From Gammaproteobacteria bacterium (GTDB lineage Bacteria > Pseudomonadota > Gammaproteobacteria > J113), in NCBI GenBank assembly GCA_003694425.1, contig RFJX01000130.1, positions 1 to 19,327 on the forward strand: 19,327 nucleotides of DNA. The letters run 5' to 3'. The position numbers and the translations under genes were made by a program. This document shows, piece by piece, positions 1-6,131 of the stretch. The notes below the pieces were generated by a model that had not been told where the DNA came from, searched no databases, and worked only from the letters and a program-made list of their open reading frames with translations. Positions within the stretch are counted from its first letter, which is position 1; each line of letters begins with the position of its first letter.

Positions 1-105
1 GCAGAGGACCTTGTCCGTCGCGGGTTGGGCTGGACCCTGGCCTTCGGCAAGGACCTGCGCCAGATCATCCGTCACAGCTGCCCTGAGGAGAAGTCGAATG
101 GGTAA
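1..105 (+). CDS. 3' end of an unidentified protein (partial)
   Basis: An open frame enters from the left edge in frame 1 and ends at TAA 103-105, giving a 34-residue C-terminal tail with a central hydrophobic/aromatic patch (GLGWTLAFGKDL) and a charged end (CPEEKSNG). It overlaps the next gene's ATG (98-100) by eight bases and contains that gene's Shine-Dalgarno (GAGGAGA, 85-91), which is typical of translationally coupled operon neighbours. This is why I take it as a real gene end rather than an accident. Too little is visible to name the family. Confidence 0.5.
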   Translation, partial: AEDLVRRGLGWTLAFGKDLRQIIRHSCPEEKSNG

Positions 106-805
106 ACGGGCGCGTGCATTCGAGGTGAAATATGCCAGCGTGCTGGGCACCCTGGTCTACGAGCTGGAGGGTGAGATCCATGAGTCGCTGCGGTTCACCT
201 ACCGGGACCTGAAACGCTGGGGCTACGACCTGGTCAAAGGGACCCGGGATGGCCGTCCGGCCCATTTCCTGGTGGAGGAGGAGGAACGCCACAAGGCGGG
301 AGACGCATACGAGGAGGCTGGAGAATCCTTCGCCATCGACCAGGTCCTGGATGCGCTGCCGGAGGAGAGCCGGCTGCTGGGTCGGATCGAGATGATCGAC
401 GGCACCGCCTGGCTGGCACTGGCCCTGGATGGAGGCGAGGGAGAGCAGGAACTGTGGCGGGTACCGGCGGCAGAGCTGCTGCTCTACTACCTTTCCAGGG
501 AGGGGCTGCACGAGCTGCTGGCCGCACTGGACAACGTGGGCACCCGAACCGGTCTGATCCGCTCCCGGGGACAGATCGGCAAGGCCCTGCCCCACCACGC
601 CCTGCCCCGCTCGTTCGTCAACTTCCTGCGCGAGGCGCGCAAACTGGGGCGCGAGATCGGCGACTCCCGCATCACCCTGGCCTGCTTCGGGGAGAACAAG
701 GAGGGCCGGCAACGCTACAAGCTGGGCTGGACCCTCTCTACCCTGGCGCTGTTCGACCGCAACCGGGCCGAGAAGATCGACCGGCTGCTCGGGGCCCTTG
801 GCTGA
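98..805 (+). CDS. Conserved-looking hypothetical protein, 235 aa
   Basis: I do not recognise this family. The start is taken at ATG 98 because GAGGAGA lies seven bases upstream; the longer in-frame extension to base 11 would run through the preceding gene's coding tail. The product is soluble-looking, with no signal peptide or membrane segment. It is acidic in the middle (runs of Glu around residues 60-75 and near 120) and basic in the last third, where a region rich in Arg/Lys (residues ~155-235) ends in a probable helix. Codon use is GC-rich like the neighbours. It shares an operon with the gene entering from the left edge and is closed by a strong hairpin terminator. It could be a nucleic-acid-associated or adaptor protein given the basic C-terminal part, but nothing visible proves a function. 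Confidence 0.75.
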   Translation: MGKRARAFEVKYASVLGTLVYELEGEIHESLRFTYRDLKRWGYDLVKGTRDGRPAHFLVEEEERHKAGDAYEEAGESFAIDQVLDALPEESRLLGRIEMIDGTAWLALALDGGEGEQELWRVPAAELLLYYLSREGLHELLAALDNVGTRTGLIRSRGQIGKALPHHALPRSFVNFLREARKLGREIGDSRITLACFGENKEGRQRYKLGWTLSTLALFDRNRAEKIDRLLGALG

Positions 806-845
806 AACCGTGCCCACCCCCGGCGACGGGGGTGGGCACGGTTTC
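804..845. terminator. Bidirectional intrinsic terminator hairpin
   Basis: A perfect 18-bp inverted repeat has arms 804-821 and 828-845 around a 6-base loop GGCGAC. The arm bases are GAAACC at the outside and CACCCCC next to the loop, so RNA from either direction ends in GUUUC after a GC-rich stem. It sits exactly between the convergent gene ends at 805 and 852. There is no long T-run beyond the stem, so termination relies on the U residues inside the arm. Confidence 0.8.
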
Positions 846-851
846 GGAGAC

Positions 852-1400
852 TCAGATCTTCCCTTCCAGACCCATCTGGTAGTACTTGTGGGTGATCTCC
901 TCCTGGTGCTCCAGCAGCCAGTCGATCGAGGGCTCGTTGTGCATCGCCTTGTGGATCGCCTGGGCCATCGCCTTGCGGTGGATCTCGAACAGCACCTTGT
1001 GGTCCAGGTCCTCCAGGTCGGAGACCATCGGATTGAGCCAGACCGAGACGATGATCCCCAGGTCGTTGGCCTTCTCCTTCGGGATGTCACCGGCCCGCAC
1101 CGCGTCCAGCACGCCGTTGGCGATGGCCGCCTGCACGGTCCCCATGAAGATGTTGGTATAGCGGCTGTTGTCCACCGTAACCTTGCTCACCATCAGGGTC
1201 ACGGGACGGACCTGGACATCGGTGTTGAGGATGGCGAAGACCTTGGTGTGGCCCTTGACCTGGTCCCCGGTCAGGGTGGCGATGGCGGTGCCGACCGGCC
1301 CGTCCAGCTCGCCGATGACCACCTCCGGCTCGGCCGCAGTGCCGGGGGGGCCTCCGGCCACCAGGGCCTCGCCGGTGCGCATGATGATGCGGTCGCTCAT
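852..1400 (-). CDS. Formaldehyde-activating enzyme (Fae) family protein, divergent
   Basis: This 182-residue protein aligns by eye along its whole length with Fae, the enzyme that condenses formaldehyde with tetrahydromethanopterin. Matching stretches are GEALV near residue 10, the PVTLMVSKVTVDNSR block at 67-80 (Fae: PNTLMFNKVTINDAR), IPKEKANDLGIIV at 107-118, and the closing AIHKAMHNEP at 149-157. It departs from true Fae in two visible places. The His of the AHIDLIIG motif is Glu24 here (AEPEVVIG), and the FGPAQ motif is replaced by FMGTVQ (85-90). It may therefore be a Fae paralogue with altered or lost activity, perhaps a formaldehyde or pterin binding protein. Start ATG 1400 has GGGAGGAA seven bases upstream. 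It is transcribed alone between a promoter at about 1440 and the terminator at 804-845. The family call is firm; activity is not. Confidence 0.85.
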   Translation of the reverse strand: MSDRIIMRTGEALVAGGPPGTAAEPEVVIGELDGPVGTAIATLTGDQVKGHTKVFAILNTDVQVRPVTLMVSKVTVDNSRYTNIFMGTVQAAIANGVLDAVRAGDIPKEKANDLGIIVSVWLNPMVSDLEDLDHKVLFEIHRKAMAQAIHKAMHNEPSIDWLLEHQEEITHKYYQMGLEGKI

Positions 1401-1439
1401 GGATTCATTCCTCCCTTGTGGATACAGAAACGGCCGGGG

Positions 1440-1448
1440 ATTCTAACA
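1440..1448 (-). promoter_or_regulatory. Extended -10 promoter of the Fae-family gene
   Basis: On the minus strand the sequence reads TGTTAGAAT, an extended -10 (TGn plus TAGAAT, 5 of 6 to TATAAT). The predicted transcription start is near 1433, giving a leader of about 33 bases that includes the ribosome binding site. No good -35 hexamer is seen at 16-18 bp, which is usual for extended -10 promoters. It lies in the 62-bp gap after the histidine phosphatase gene, so the Fae-family gene may also be reached by readthrough. Confidence 0.45.
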
Positions 1449-1462
1449 TCTGCGGCCGGGCC

Positions 1463-1978
1463 TCACTCTGAGGGCAGGTCCTTCGGCCGGACGATCTCCT
1501 CGAGTACCGCCCCCTCTGGCGCGAGGGAACGCCAGCTGCCCTGAAAATGGAGACGGGCGATGGCGGCGGTGGGGAGCAGTTTCTTCACCCCCCGGCCGGG
1601 AGGCCGTTCGGCCAGCATCAGGAGCAGATCTTCCAGATCGGGATTGTGGCCGAGCAGCAGCAGGATGGAGACCCTGTCCGGGGTGGCGTTGATCAGCTCC
1701 AGCAGGGTGCGGCTGCCGCCGCCGTAGATATCCTCCTCCCAGACCAGCTCCGGTTCCCGTGGCCACTCCTTCAGCATCGCCTCGAGGGTCTCGCGCGCGC
1801 GGCGGGCCGGCGAGGCGAGCACCCGCTCCGGCACCAGCCCATTGTCCAGCAGCCAGCGGCCCATCCTGGGCGCGTCGCGGCGACCACGCTTGTTCAGGGG
1901 GCGATCGAAATCGCGTTCGGCGTCGCTGTGCCAGTCGGACTTGGCATGACGCATCAGCAGCAGGGTCTTTTCCTTCAT
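1463..1978 (-). CDS. sixA: SixA-type phosphohistidine phosphatase (histidine phosphatase superfamily)
   Basis: The 171-residue product begins with the catalytic motif LLLMRHAKSDW, whose Arg10-His11 is the phospho-accepting RHG/RHA motif. SPARRARET (56-64) holds the second conserved Arg, and LLGHNPDLEDLL (109-119) supplies the second catalytic His. The length and the RHAKS form fit the short SixA branch that dephosphorylates phosphohistidine on proteins, as opposed to the larger phosphoglycerate mutases. ATG 1978 is chosen because GAGAGG lies upstream and the family motif starts nine residues in. Its start overlaps the stop of the upstream decarboxylase gene as ATGA, indicating coupled translation. 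The substrate is unknown; a phosphotransfer protein or small phosphorylated molecule is possible. Confidence 0.85.
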   Translation of the reverse strand: MKEKTLLLMRHAKSDWHSDAERDFDRPLNKRGRRDAPRMGRWLLDNGLVPERVLASPARRARETLEAMLKEWPREPELVWEEDIYGGGSRTLLELINATPDRVSILLLLGHNPDLEDLLLMLAERPPGRGVKKLLPTAAIARLHFQGSWRSLAPEGAVLEEIVRPKDLPSE

Positions 1979-3198
1979 CGTCCTCTCACCTCTCTCAGGC
2001 ACTCTGACTCGTTGTCCCCATCCCACCGGCGCAGGAAATCACCGGGCCCGTCTCGGCCCAGGCAGCGGGCGCCGCCCCCGGCCTCCAGCAGCCAGACCTC
2101 CGGCAACGGGATGCCGTTGAAGCGGTTCGCCTTCACCAGGGAATAGGCCCCGACACCGGTGAAGACGAGCCGCTCTCCCACCTCGGGGACGCGATCGAAG
2201 CGGTATTCGCCGAACAGGTCTCCGGCCAGGCAGGAGGCGCCGGAGAGCAGAACCCGGTGCCGCCCTTCGTCATCCTCGTTCGCCAGTGCCGGGGCACGTC
2301 CGTATTCGAAGACCTCGGGGTGATGCGCCACTGAGGTGTCGAGTACCAGGATCTCGGTCCCGTCACGGGTGAAGCGGTCGACCACACTGGTGACCAGCCG
2401 GCCGCATTCCCCCACCAGCCCCTTGCCCGGCTCGTGAAACACCTCGAGTCCCCGGGAGCGCAGTCGCAGCACCGCAGCTCGCAGGTCGTCCCACCGGGAC
2501 ACCCTGGCCGGGAGCACCCCGCCGCCGAGATTGATCCAGTCCAGTCCCCCTGGCCAACGCTCCAGCAGCGGCTCCACCCGTTCCAGGGCCGAGAGCACCG
2601 GCTCATAGCCGGCGGCGGCGAAGCTGACGTGAAAATGGACCCCCCGCAGGGGTCCGAGACGGTCCGGCCGGCGGCGCAACAGCTCCTCGACCACCTCCAC
2701 CGGCTCACCCAGCCGGGAAGCGGGGCGGCAGGGGTCGTAGCGGGGATCGTCCAGGCTGGAGCAGCGCGGATTGACCCGCAGCCCGGGGCTGCAGCCGGGG
2801 GGCAGCGCCCCGGCCAGGCGCGCGGCCTGGCCAAGGGAATTGAAGGCCACATGGCTGCACAGGGCGCCGATCCGGGGGGTATCATCCGCGCGCAGTCCGG
2901 GGCTGGTCAGATGGAGGGTCTGGCCGGGGCGCAGGTGGCGCCGGGCGAGTTCCGCCTCGTTGCGGGAACTGACCGCGAAGCCGTCCAGGGCCGGAGCGAG
3001 CGCGGCCGCCATCGCACCCAGCGGGAGGGCCTTGACCGCATAGAGCACCCGCAGGCCCGCCTCCCGCCGCAGGGGTTCCAGGAGAGCGGCGCAGCGCACT
3101 GCGGCACGGGCGTCGAACAGGTAGGCGGGAGTCCGGCACTCACGCAGGGCGCGGTCCAGGGCGTCACGCTGCCCGTCCGGGAGGGAACAAGGCCACAT
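1975..3198 (-). CDS. nspC: PLP-dependent decarboxylase, carboxynorspermidine decarboxylase (NspC)-like
   Basis: The 407-residue protein has the fold-III decarboxylase layout. PLP lysine is Lys56 in LYAVKALPL, a glycine-rich phosphate site is present (NLGGGVLPAR), then HEPGKGLVG, and a C-terminal half with SGASCLAGDLFGEY followed by GAYSLVKANRFNGIPLPEVW. The last two blocks resemble carboxynorspermidine/carboxyspermidine decarboxylase (GPSCLAGD and MVKTTTFNGVPLP) better than LysA or SpeC. That suggests the final step of norspermidine or spermidine synthesis through carboxy-intermediates. No carboxyspermidine dehydrogenase gene is in the window. The start at ATG 3198 follows AAGGGAG at a long 13-base spacing; no closer canonical start exists in frame. 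The stop overlaps the next gene (ATGA 1975-1978). A related decarboxylase with another substrate remains possible. Confidence 0.72.
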   Translation of the reverse strand: MWPCSLPDGQRDALDRALRECRTPAYLFDARAAVRCAALLEPLRREAGLRVLYAVKALPLGAMAAALAPALDGFAVSSRNEAELARRHLRPGQTLHLTSPGLRADDTPRIGALCSHVAFNSLGQAARLAGALPPGCSPGLRVNPRCSSLDDPRYDPCRPASRLGEPVEVVEELLRRRPDRLGPLRGVHFHVSFAAAGYEPVLSALERVEPLLERWPGGLDWINLGGGVLPARVSRWDDLRAAVLRLRSRGLEVFHEPGKGLVGECGRLVTSVVDRFTRDGTEILVLDTSVAHHPEVFEYGRAPALANEDDEGRHRVLLSGASCLAGDLFGEYRFDRVPEVGERLVFTGVGAYSLVKANRFNGIPLPEVWLLEAGGGARCLGRDGPGDFLRRWDGDNESECLREVRGR

Positions 3199-3223
3199 GC
3201 GGGGAATTCTACTCCCTTGCGAA

Positions 3224-3239
3224 GCCCCCTCGAAGGGGC
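3224..3239 (-). other. Small GC hairpin in the leader of the decarboxylase gene
   Basis: GCCCC (3224-3228) pairs with GGGGC (3235-3239) around a 6-base loop. Read on the minus strand the loop is TTCGAG, close to a stable UUCG type. It lies 26 bases before the start codon of the decarboxylase gene and just upstream of its Shine-Dalgarno. It may shape the mRNA 5' end; nothing more can be said. Confidence 0.3.
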
Positions 3240-3267
3240 GGCACCCGGGGAACTCCATTGCCCGGAT

Positions 3268-3283
3268 CGTGACCGGTTTCACA
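3268..3283. promoter_or_regulatory. CRP-like operator at class II position
   Basis: The 16-bp core reads TGTGA-AACCGG-TCACG on the minus strand (CGTGA-CCGGTT-TCACA on the plus), nine of ten matches to the CRP/Vfr consensus TGTGA-N6-TCACA. Its centre, 3275.5, is 41.5 bp upstream of base 3317. That is exactly the spacing of class II CRP-activated promoters relative to the -10 box TATGCT at 3305-3310. The downstream gene encodes a cyclic-nucleotide-binding protein, so cAMP control is biologically sensible. The regulator itself is not encoded in the window. Confidence 0.5.
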
Positions 3284-3304
3284 ACCTTCTGCCTTGTTGC
3301 CGAC

Positions 3305-3310
3305 TATGCT
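3305..3310 (+). promoter_or_regulatory. -10 box of the tandem cNMP-binding gene, leaderless transcript predicted
   Basis: TATGCT (4 of 6 to TATAAT) would place the transcription start at about 3317, the first base of the GTG-ATG pair that opens the gene. There is no recognisable -35 hexamer, in keeping with an activator-dependent promoter using the CRP-like site at 3268-3283. No Shine-Dalgarno precedes the start codon, which supports initiation on a leaderless mRNA. Confidence 0.4.
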
Positions 3311-3316
3311 GCCAGC

Positions 3317-4213
3317 GTGATGAAGCAGATCCTCGACAAGAACCCCGCAGGAAGGCCCGTCGACCCGTCGCTGCTGCGTGGCTGCGAGCTGTTCGGCGAG
3401 ATGCCGCTGGAGAAGCTGGAGCAGGTCGTGCGGGACCCGCGCTGCCGGGTAGTGAGCTTCGGGCGGGGCGACTATGTCCTGCGCCAGGGCGAACGCGGCA
3501 ACACCATGTACCTGATCCTGGACGGAGCCGTGGAGATCCGCATCCGTGCGGTGGACGGCCGTGAGATCGGGCTGGACAGCCTGCGCGAGGGTGACCTGTT
3601 CGGCGAGCAGGCGTTGCGGCCGGGCAGCGACGGGCTGCGCAACGCCAGCGTACGCGCCCTGACCGAAGTCTGCCTGCTGGAGATCCCGCGGCGGGTGGTA
3701 CTGCCGCTGATCTCGGCCATCTCCGATGCGTCCGGCAGTCACAGGAACAGGGAGGATTCGCGGGAGGAGGAACTGCTGGACCTGGTCGCGCAGTGCCCCC
3801 TGTTCAACGCCCTCGACAGCGCTGAACTCTGCGCCCTCTCCTCCACCCTGGAGATCCTCTACTGCCTGCCCGGGCAGAAGGTCGTGCGCCAGGGTGAACC
3901 GGGCAACTGCCTCTACATCGTGCTGCAGGGCAGGATGGAGGCCTACCTGGAGCCGCAGCCCAGCCATCACATCCTCCTGGCCGAACTGCTGCGCGGCCAG
4001 TACTTCGGTGAGGAGGCCCTGCTGCCGCTGAGCGACGGGCGGCGCCTGGCCTCCGTCCGCGCCATGGGCAACGCCCTCATCGCCCGCCTGCCGGGCGACC
4101 GCTTCCGTGCCCTCCTGCGCGAGCACCCGTCCCTCTGCGAACAGGTCTGCCGCCAGACCGAACGGTTGCGCCAGCAGGCGGGAAGGTTGTTGCAGCGACA
4201 TCATCTGGCCTAG
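3317..4213 (+). CDS. Tandem cyclic-nucleotide-binding domain protein
   Basis: The product (298 aa from GTG 3317, or 297 aa from the adjacent ATG 3320) consists of two cNMP-binding domains and little else. Numbering from the ATG, domain 1 spans roughly 22-130 with phosphate-binding cassette FGEQAL (94-99) and Arg107 in LRNASV. Domain 2 spans roughly 160-270 with FGEEAL (229-234) and Arg242 in RLASV. Both cassettes keep the Gly-Glu and Arg that hold the cyclic phosphate and ribose, so both sites look competent. There is no helix-turn-helix, membrane segment or catalytic domain, so this is not a CRP-type regulator. The layout recalls the regulatory subunit of protein kinase A and suggests a sensor that acts on a partner protein. 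The longer frame from 3197 is rejected because it would cover the operator. It is divergent from the decarboxylase gene. Confidence 0.85.
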   Translation: MMKQILDKNPAGRPVDPSLLRGCELFGEMPLEKLEQVVRDPRCRVVSFGRGDYVLRQGERGNTMYLILDGAVEIRIRAVDGREIGLDSLREGDLFGEQALRPGSDGLRNASVRALTEVCLLEIPRRVVLPLISAISDASGSHRNREDSREEELLDLVAQCPLFNALDSAELCALSSTLEILYCLPGQKVVRQGEPGNCLYIVLQGRMEAYLEPQPSHHILLAELLRGQYFGEEALLPLSDGRRLASVRAMGNALIARLPGDRFRALLREHPSLCEQVCRQTERLRQQAGRLLQRHHLA

Positions 4214-4259
4214 TCAGTTGTCAGTTGTCAGTTGTCAGTTGTCAGTTGTCAGTTGTCAG
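4214..4259 (+). repeat. Heptamer tandem repeat block A (TCAGTTG x6.6)
   Basis: Six perfect copies of TCAGTTG run from 4214 to 4255, followed by a partial TCAG. The array starts at the base after the stop codon of the cNMP-binding gene. The absence of any mismatch suggests recent expansion or active homogenisation. Confidence 0.95.
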
Positions 4260-4298
4260 ACAAGAGCGTAAACAGCTCCCGTGGCCTGTAAAGGTACC

Positions 4299-4333
4299 GA
4301 TAACTGATAACTGATAACTGATCACTGATCACT
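4299..4333 (-). repeat. Heptamer tandem repeat block B (GATAACT x3, GATCACT x2)
   Basis: Five 7-bp units follow one another: three GATAACT and two GATCACT. On the minus strand the units phase as TCAGTTA and TCAGTGA, so this block is an inverted, slightly diverged copy of block A. A transcript of the plus strand could pair blocks A and B, with one G-U wobble per GATAACT unit and one mismatch per GATCACT unit. The spacer of 39 bases would form the loop. Confidence 0.9.
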
Positions 4334-4355
4334 GGTCACCCTCCCCGTCACCTCC

Positions 4356-4381
4356 TCACTTCTCATTCCTCACCCCTCACC
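4356..4381 (+). repeat. Degenerate heptamer block C (TCAYYYC)
   Basis: Units TCACTTC, TCATTCC, TCACCCC and a partial TCACC follow at 7-bp steps. They share the TCA start and the period of blocks A and B but have a pyrimidine-rich remainder. The block occupies the region where the -35 element of the downstream yadG promoter would lie. Confidence 0.65.
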
Positions 4382-4394
4382 AGCCACAGGCTGA

Positions 4395-4403
4395 TGCTAC
4401 AAT
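4395..4403 (+). promoter_or_regulatory. Extended -10 promoter of yadG-yadH
   Basis: TGCTACAAT is an extended -10 (TGn plus TACAAT, 5 of 6). The predicted transcription start is near 4410, only about four bases before the ATG at 4414. There is no Shine-Dalgarno before that ATG, so the mRNA is probably leaderless or nearly so. No clear -35 hexamer is present. Confidence 0.5.
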
Positions 4404-4413
4404 CCCCGCCTCC

Positions 4414-5346
4414 ATGAAGGCGCTCGAGATCACAGACCTCCACAAGACCTACGCCAACGGCTTCGTGGCCCTGAAGGGGATCGACCTGGCGGTCGAGGAG
4501 GGGGAGTTCTTCGCCCTGCTCGGTCCCAACGGGGCCGGCAAGTCCACCACCATCGGGATCATCGCCTCGCTGGTGAAGAAGAGCGCCGGCAAGGTGCGCG
4601 TCTTCGGCATCGATTGCGACCTCGACCATGCCGCGGCCAAGGCGCTGATCGGCCTGGTCCCGCAGGAGATCAATTTCTCCCAGTTCGAGACCCCCTTCCA
4701 GATCGTCACCAACCAGGGCGGTTTCTACGGTCTGCCGCGGCGCCTGGCCGAGGAGCGCGCCGAGACCTACCTTCGCCAGCTCGGGATCTGGGACAAGCAC
4801 GACCAGCCGGCCCGCAACCTGTCGGGAGGGATGAAACGCCGGCTGATGATCGCCCGGGCCCTGGTACACGAACCGCGGCTGCTGATCCTGGACGAGCCTA
4901 CCGCGGGGGTGGACATCGAGCTGCGCCGCTCGATGTGGGAGTTCATCCGCGGCATCAATGCCCGCGGCACCACCATCATCCTCACCACCCATTACCTGGA
5001 GGAGGCCGAGGCGCTGTGCCGGCGCATCGCCATCATCAACCACGGCCGGATCATCGAGGACAGCACCATGCGCTCACTGCTGGCCCGGCTGCACATGGAG
5101 ACCTTCGTCCTGGACCTGTTCGACCCCCTGGACGAGCCTCCCGATCTCTCTCCCTATGCGACCCGCCTGGTCGACCCCCACACCCTGGAGGTGGACGTGA
5201 GCCGGGAACAGGACGTCAACGGCCTGTTCGTCAGGCTCAGCGAGCGGGGCATCCGGGTGATGAGTCTGCGCAACAAGGCCAATCGCCTGGAGGAGCTGTT
5301 CATGCACCTGCTCGGGGAGCGGCTGCCGCAGGAGGAGGCGGCGTGA
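4414..5346 (+). CDS. yadG: ABC-2 type transporter ATP-binding subunit, YadG family
   Basis: This 310-residue cytoplasmic ATPase energises the exporter formed with the next gene. All nucleotide-binding motifs are intact: Walker A GPNGAGKST (37-45), Q-loop Gln84 in LVPQE, signature LSGGM (136-140) and Walker B LLILDEP (156-162). The switch His is His193 in TTHYLEE. Residues beyond about 215 form the family's C-terminal extension. Start ATG 4414 follows the extended -10 closely and has no ribosome binding site. The stop TGA overlaps the GTG start of the permease gene (GTGA), so the two are translated together. The family resembles drug and polysaccharide exporters, but the cargo of YadGH is not established. 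Confidence 0.93.
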   Translation: MKALEITDLHKTYANGFVALKGIDLAVEEGEFFALLGPNGAGKSTTIGIIASLVKKSAGKVRVFGIDCDLDHAAAKALIGLVPQEINFSQFETPFQIVTNQGGFYGLPRRLAEERAETYLRQLGIWDKHDQPARNLSGGMKRRLMIARALVHEPRLLILDEPTAGVDIELRRSMWEFIRGINARGTTIILTTHYLEEAEALCRRIAIINHGRIIEDSTMRSLLARLHMETFVLDLFDPLDEPPDLSPYATRLVDPHTLEVDVSREQDVNGLFVRLSERGIRVMSLRNKANRLEELFMHLLGERLPQEEAA

Positions 5347-6122
5347 AGGAGCGCGGCCAGGTCTACCTGATCGCCTACCTCACCCTGGTGCGCAAGGAAA
5401 TCACGCGCTTCCTGCGCATCTGGCCCCAGACCATCCTGCCGCCCGCGGTCACGATGACCCTCTATTTCATCATCTTCGGCCAGCTGATGGGTCCGCGTAT
5501 CGGGGCCATGGACGGCCTGCCCTACATGAGCTACATCGCCCCCGGCATCATCATGATGAGCGTGATCACCAACTCCTACGCCAACGTGGTCTCCAGCTTC
5601 TTCTCCGCCAAGTTCCAGAAGCACATCGAGGAGCTGCTCGTCTCGCCCATGCCCAATTCCCTCATCCTGGCCGGCTATGTGACCGGCGGGATCGGCCGCG
5701 GGCTCATGGTGGGTCTGGTGGTCACCTGCGTGGCGCTGCTGTTCACCGACCTGCGGGTGCACGAGCCGGCCGTGGTGGTCCTGGTGGTGACGCTGACCGC
5801 CACCCTCTTCTCCCTGGGCGGCTTCATCAACGCCATCTATGCCCGCAAGTTCGACGACATCTCCATCGTGCCGACCTTCGTGCTCACGCCGCTCACCTAT
5901 CTGGGCGGCGTGTTCTACTCCATCGACCTGCTGCCGCAATTCTGGCAGCGGGTCTCCCTGGGCAATCCCATCCTCTACATGGTGAACGCCTTCCGCTACG
6001 GGATGCTGGGGGTCACCGACATCCCCATCGACCGGGCCCTCCTGATCATCACCGGCTTCATCCTGGCCCTGACCCTGCTCAGCCTCCACCTGCTGCGCCG
6101 GGGCACCGGCCTGCGCAGCTGA
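5343..6122 (+). CDS. yadH: ABC-2 type transporter permease, YadH family
   Basis: The 259-residue inner-membrane permease matches E. coli YadH closely by eye. Examples are ITRFLRIWPQTILPPAVTM near the start, PGIIMMSVITNSYANV, KFDDISIVPTFVLTPLTYLG and the ending RRGTGLRS. About six hydrophobic segments are visible, as expected for an ABC-2 permease. GTG 5343 is used as start because it overlaps the yadG stop and begins the family's N-terminal region; the frame is open further upstream only as a shadow of yadG. It ends nine bases before the stop of the convergent dehydrogenase gene, with no terminator hairpin between them. Confidence 0.93.
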   Translation: MKERGQVYLIAYLTLVRKEITRFLRIWPQTILPPAVTMTLYFIIFGQLMGPRIGAMDGLPYMSYIAPGIIMMSVITNSYANVVSSFFSAKFQKHIEELLVSPMPNSLILAGYVTGGIGRGLMVGLVVTCVALLFTDLRVHEPAVVVLVVTLTATLFSLGGFINAIYARKFDDISIVPTFVLTPLTYLGGVFYSIDLLPQFWQRVSLGNPILYMVNAFRYGMLGVTDIPIDRALLIITGFILALTLLSLHLLRRGTGLRS

Positions 6123-6131
6123 AGGGCGCAT

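Noticed and set aside
3268-3283. CRP site as activator of the divergent decarboxylase gene
   Set aside because: No -10-like hexamer lies at class I or class II distance on the minus strand; the geometry fits only the plus-strand gene.
3197-3316. An N-terminal extension of the tandem cNMP-binding protein from ATG 3197
   Set aside because: The extra 40 residues lack family similarity, would overlap the start codon of the divergent decarboxylase, and would place the CRP-like site and -10 box inside coding sequence.
4214-4381. CRISPR array
   Set aside because: The units are only 7 bp and directly adjacent without spacers; they are simple tandem repeats.
6123-6131. Terminator between yadH and the dehydrogenase-family gene
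   Set aside because: Only nine bases separate the convergent stops and no inverted repeat with a T-run was seen around them.
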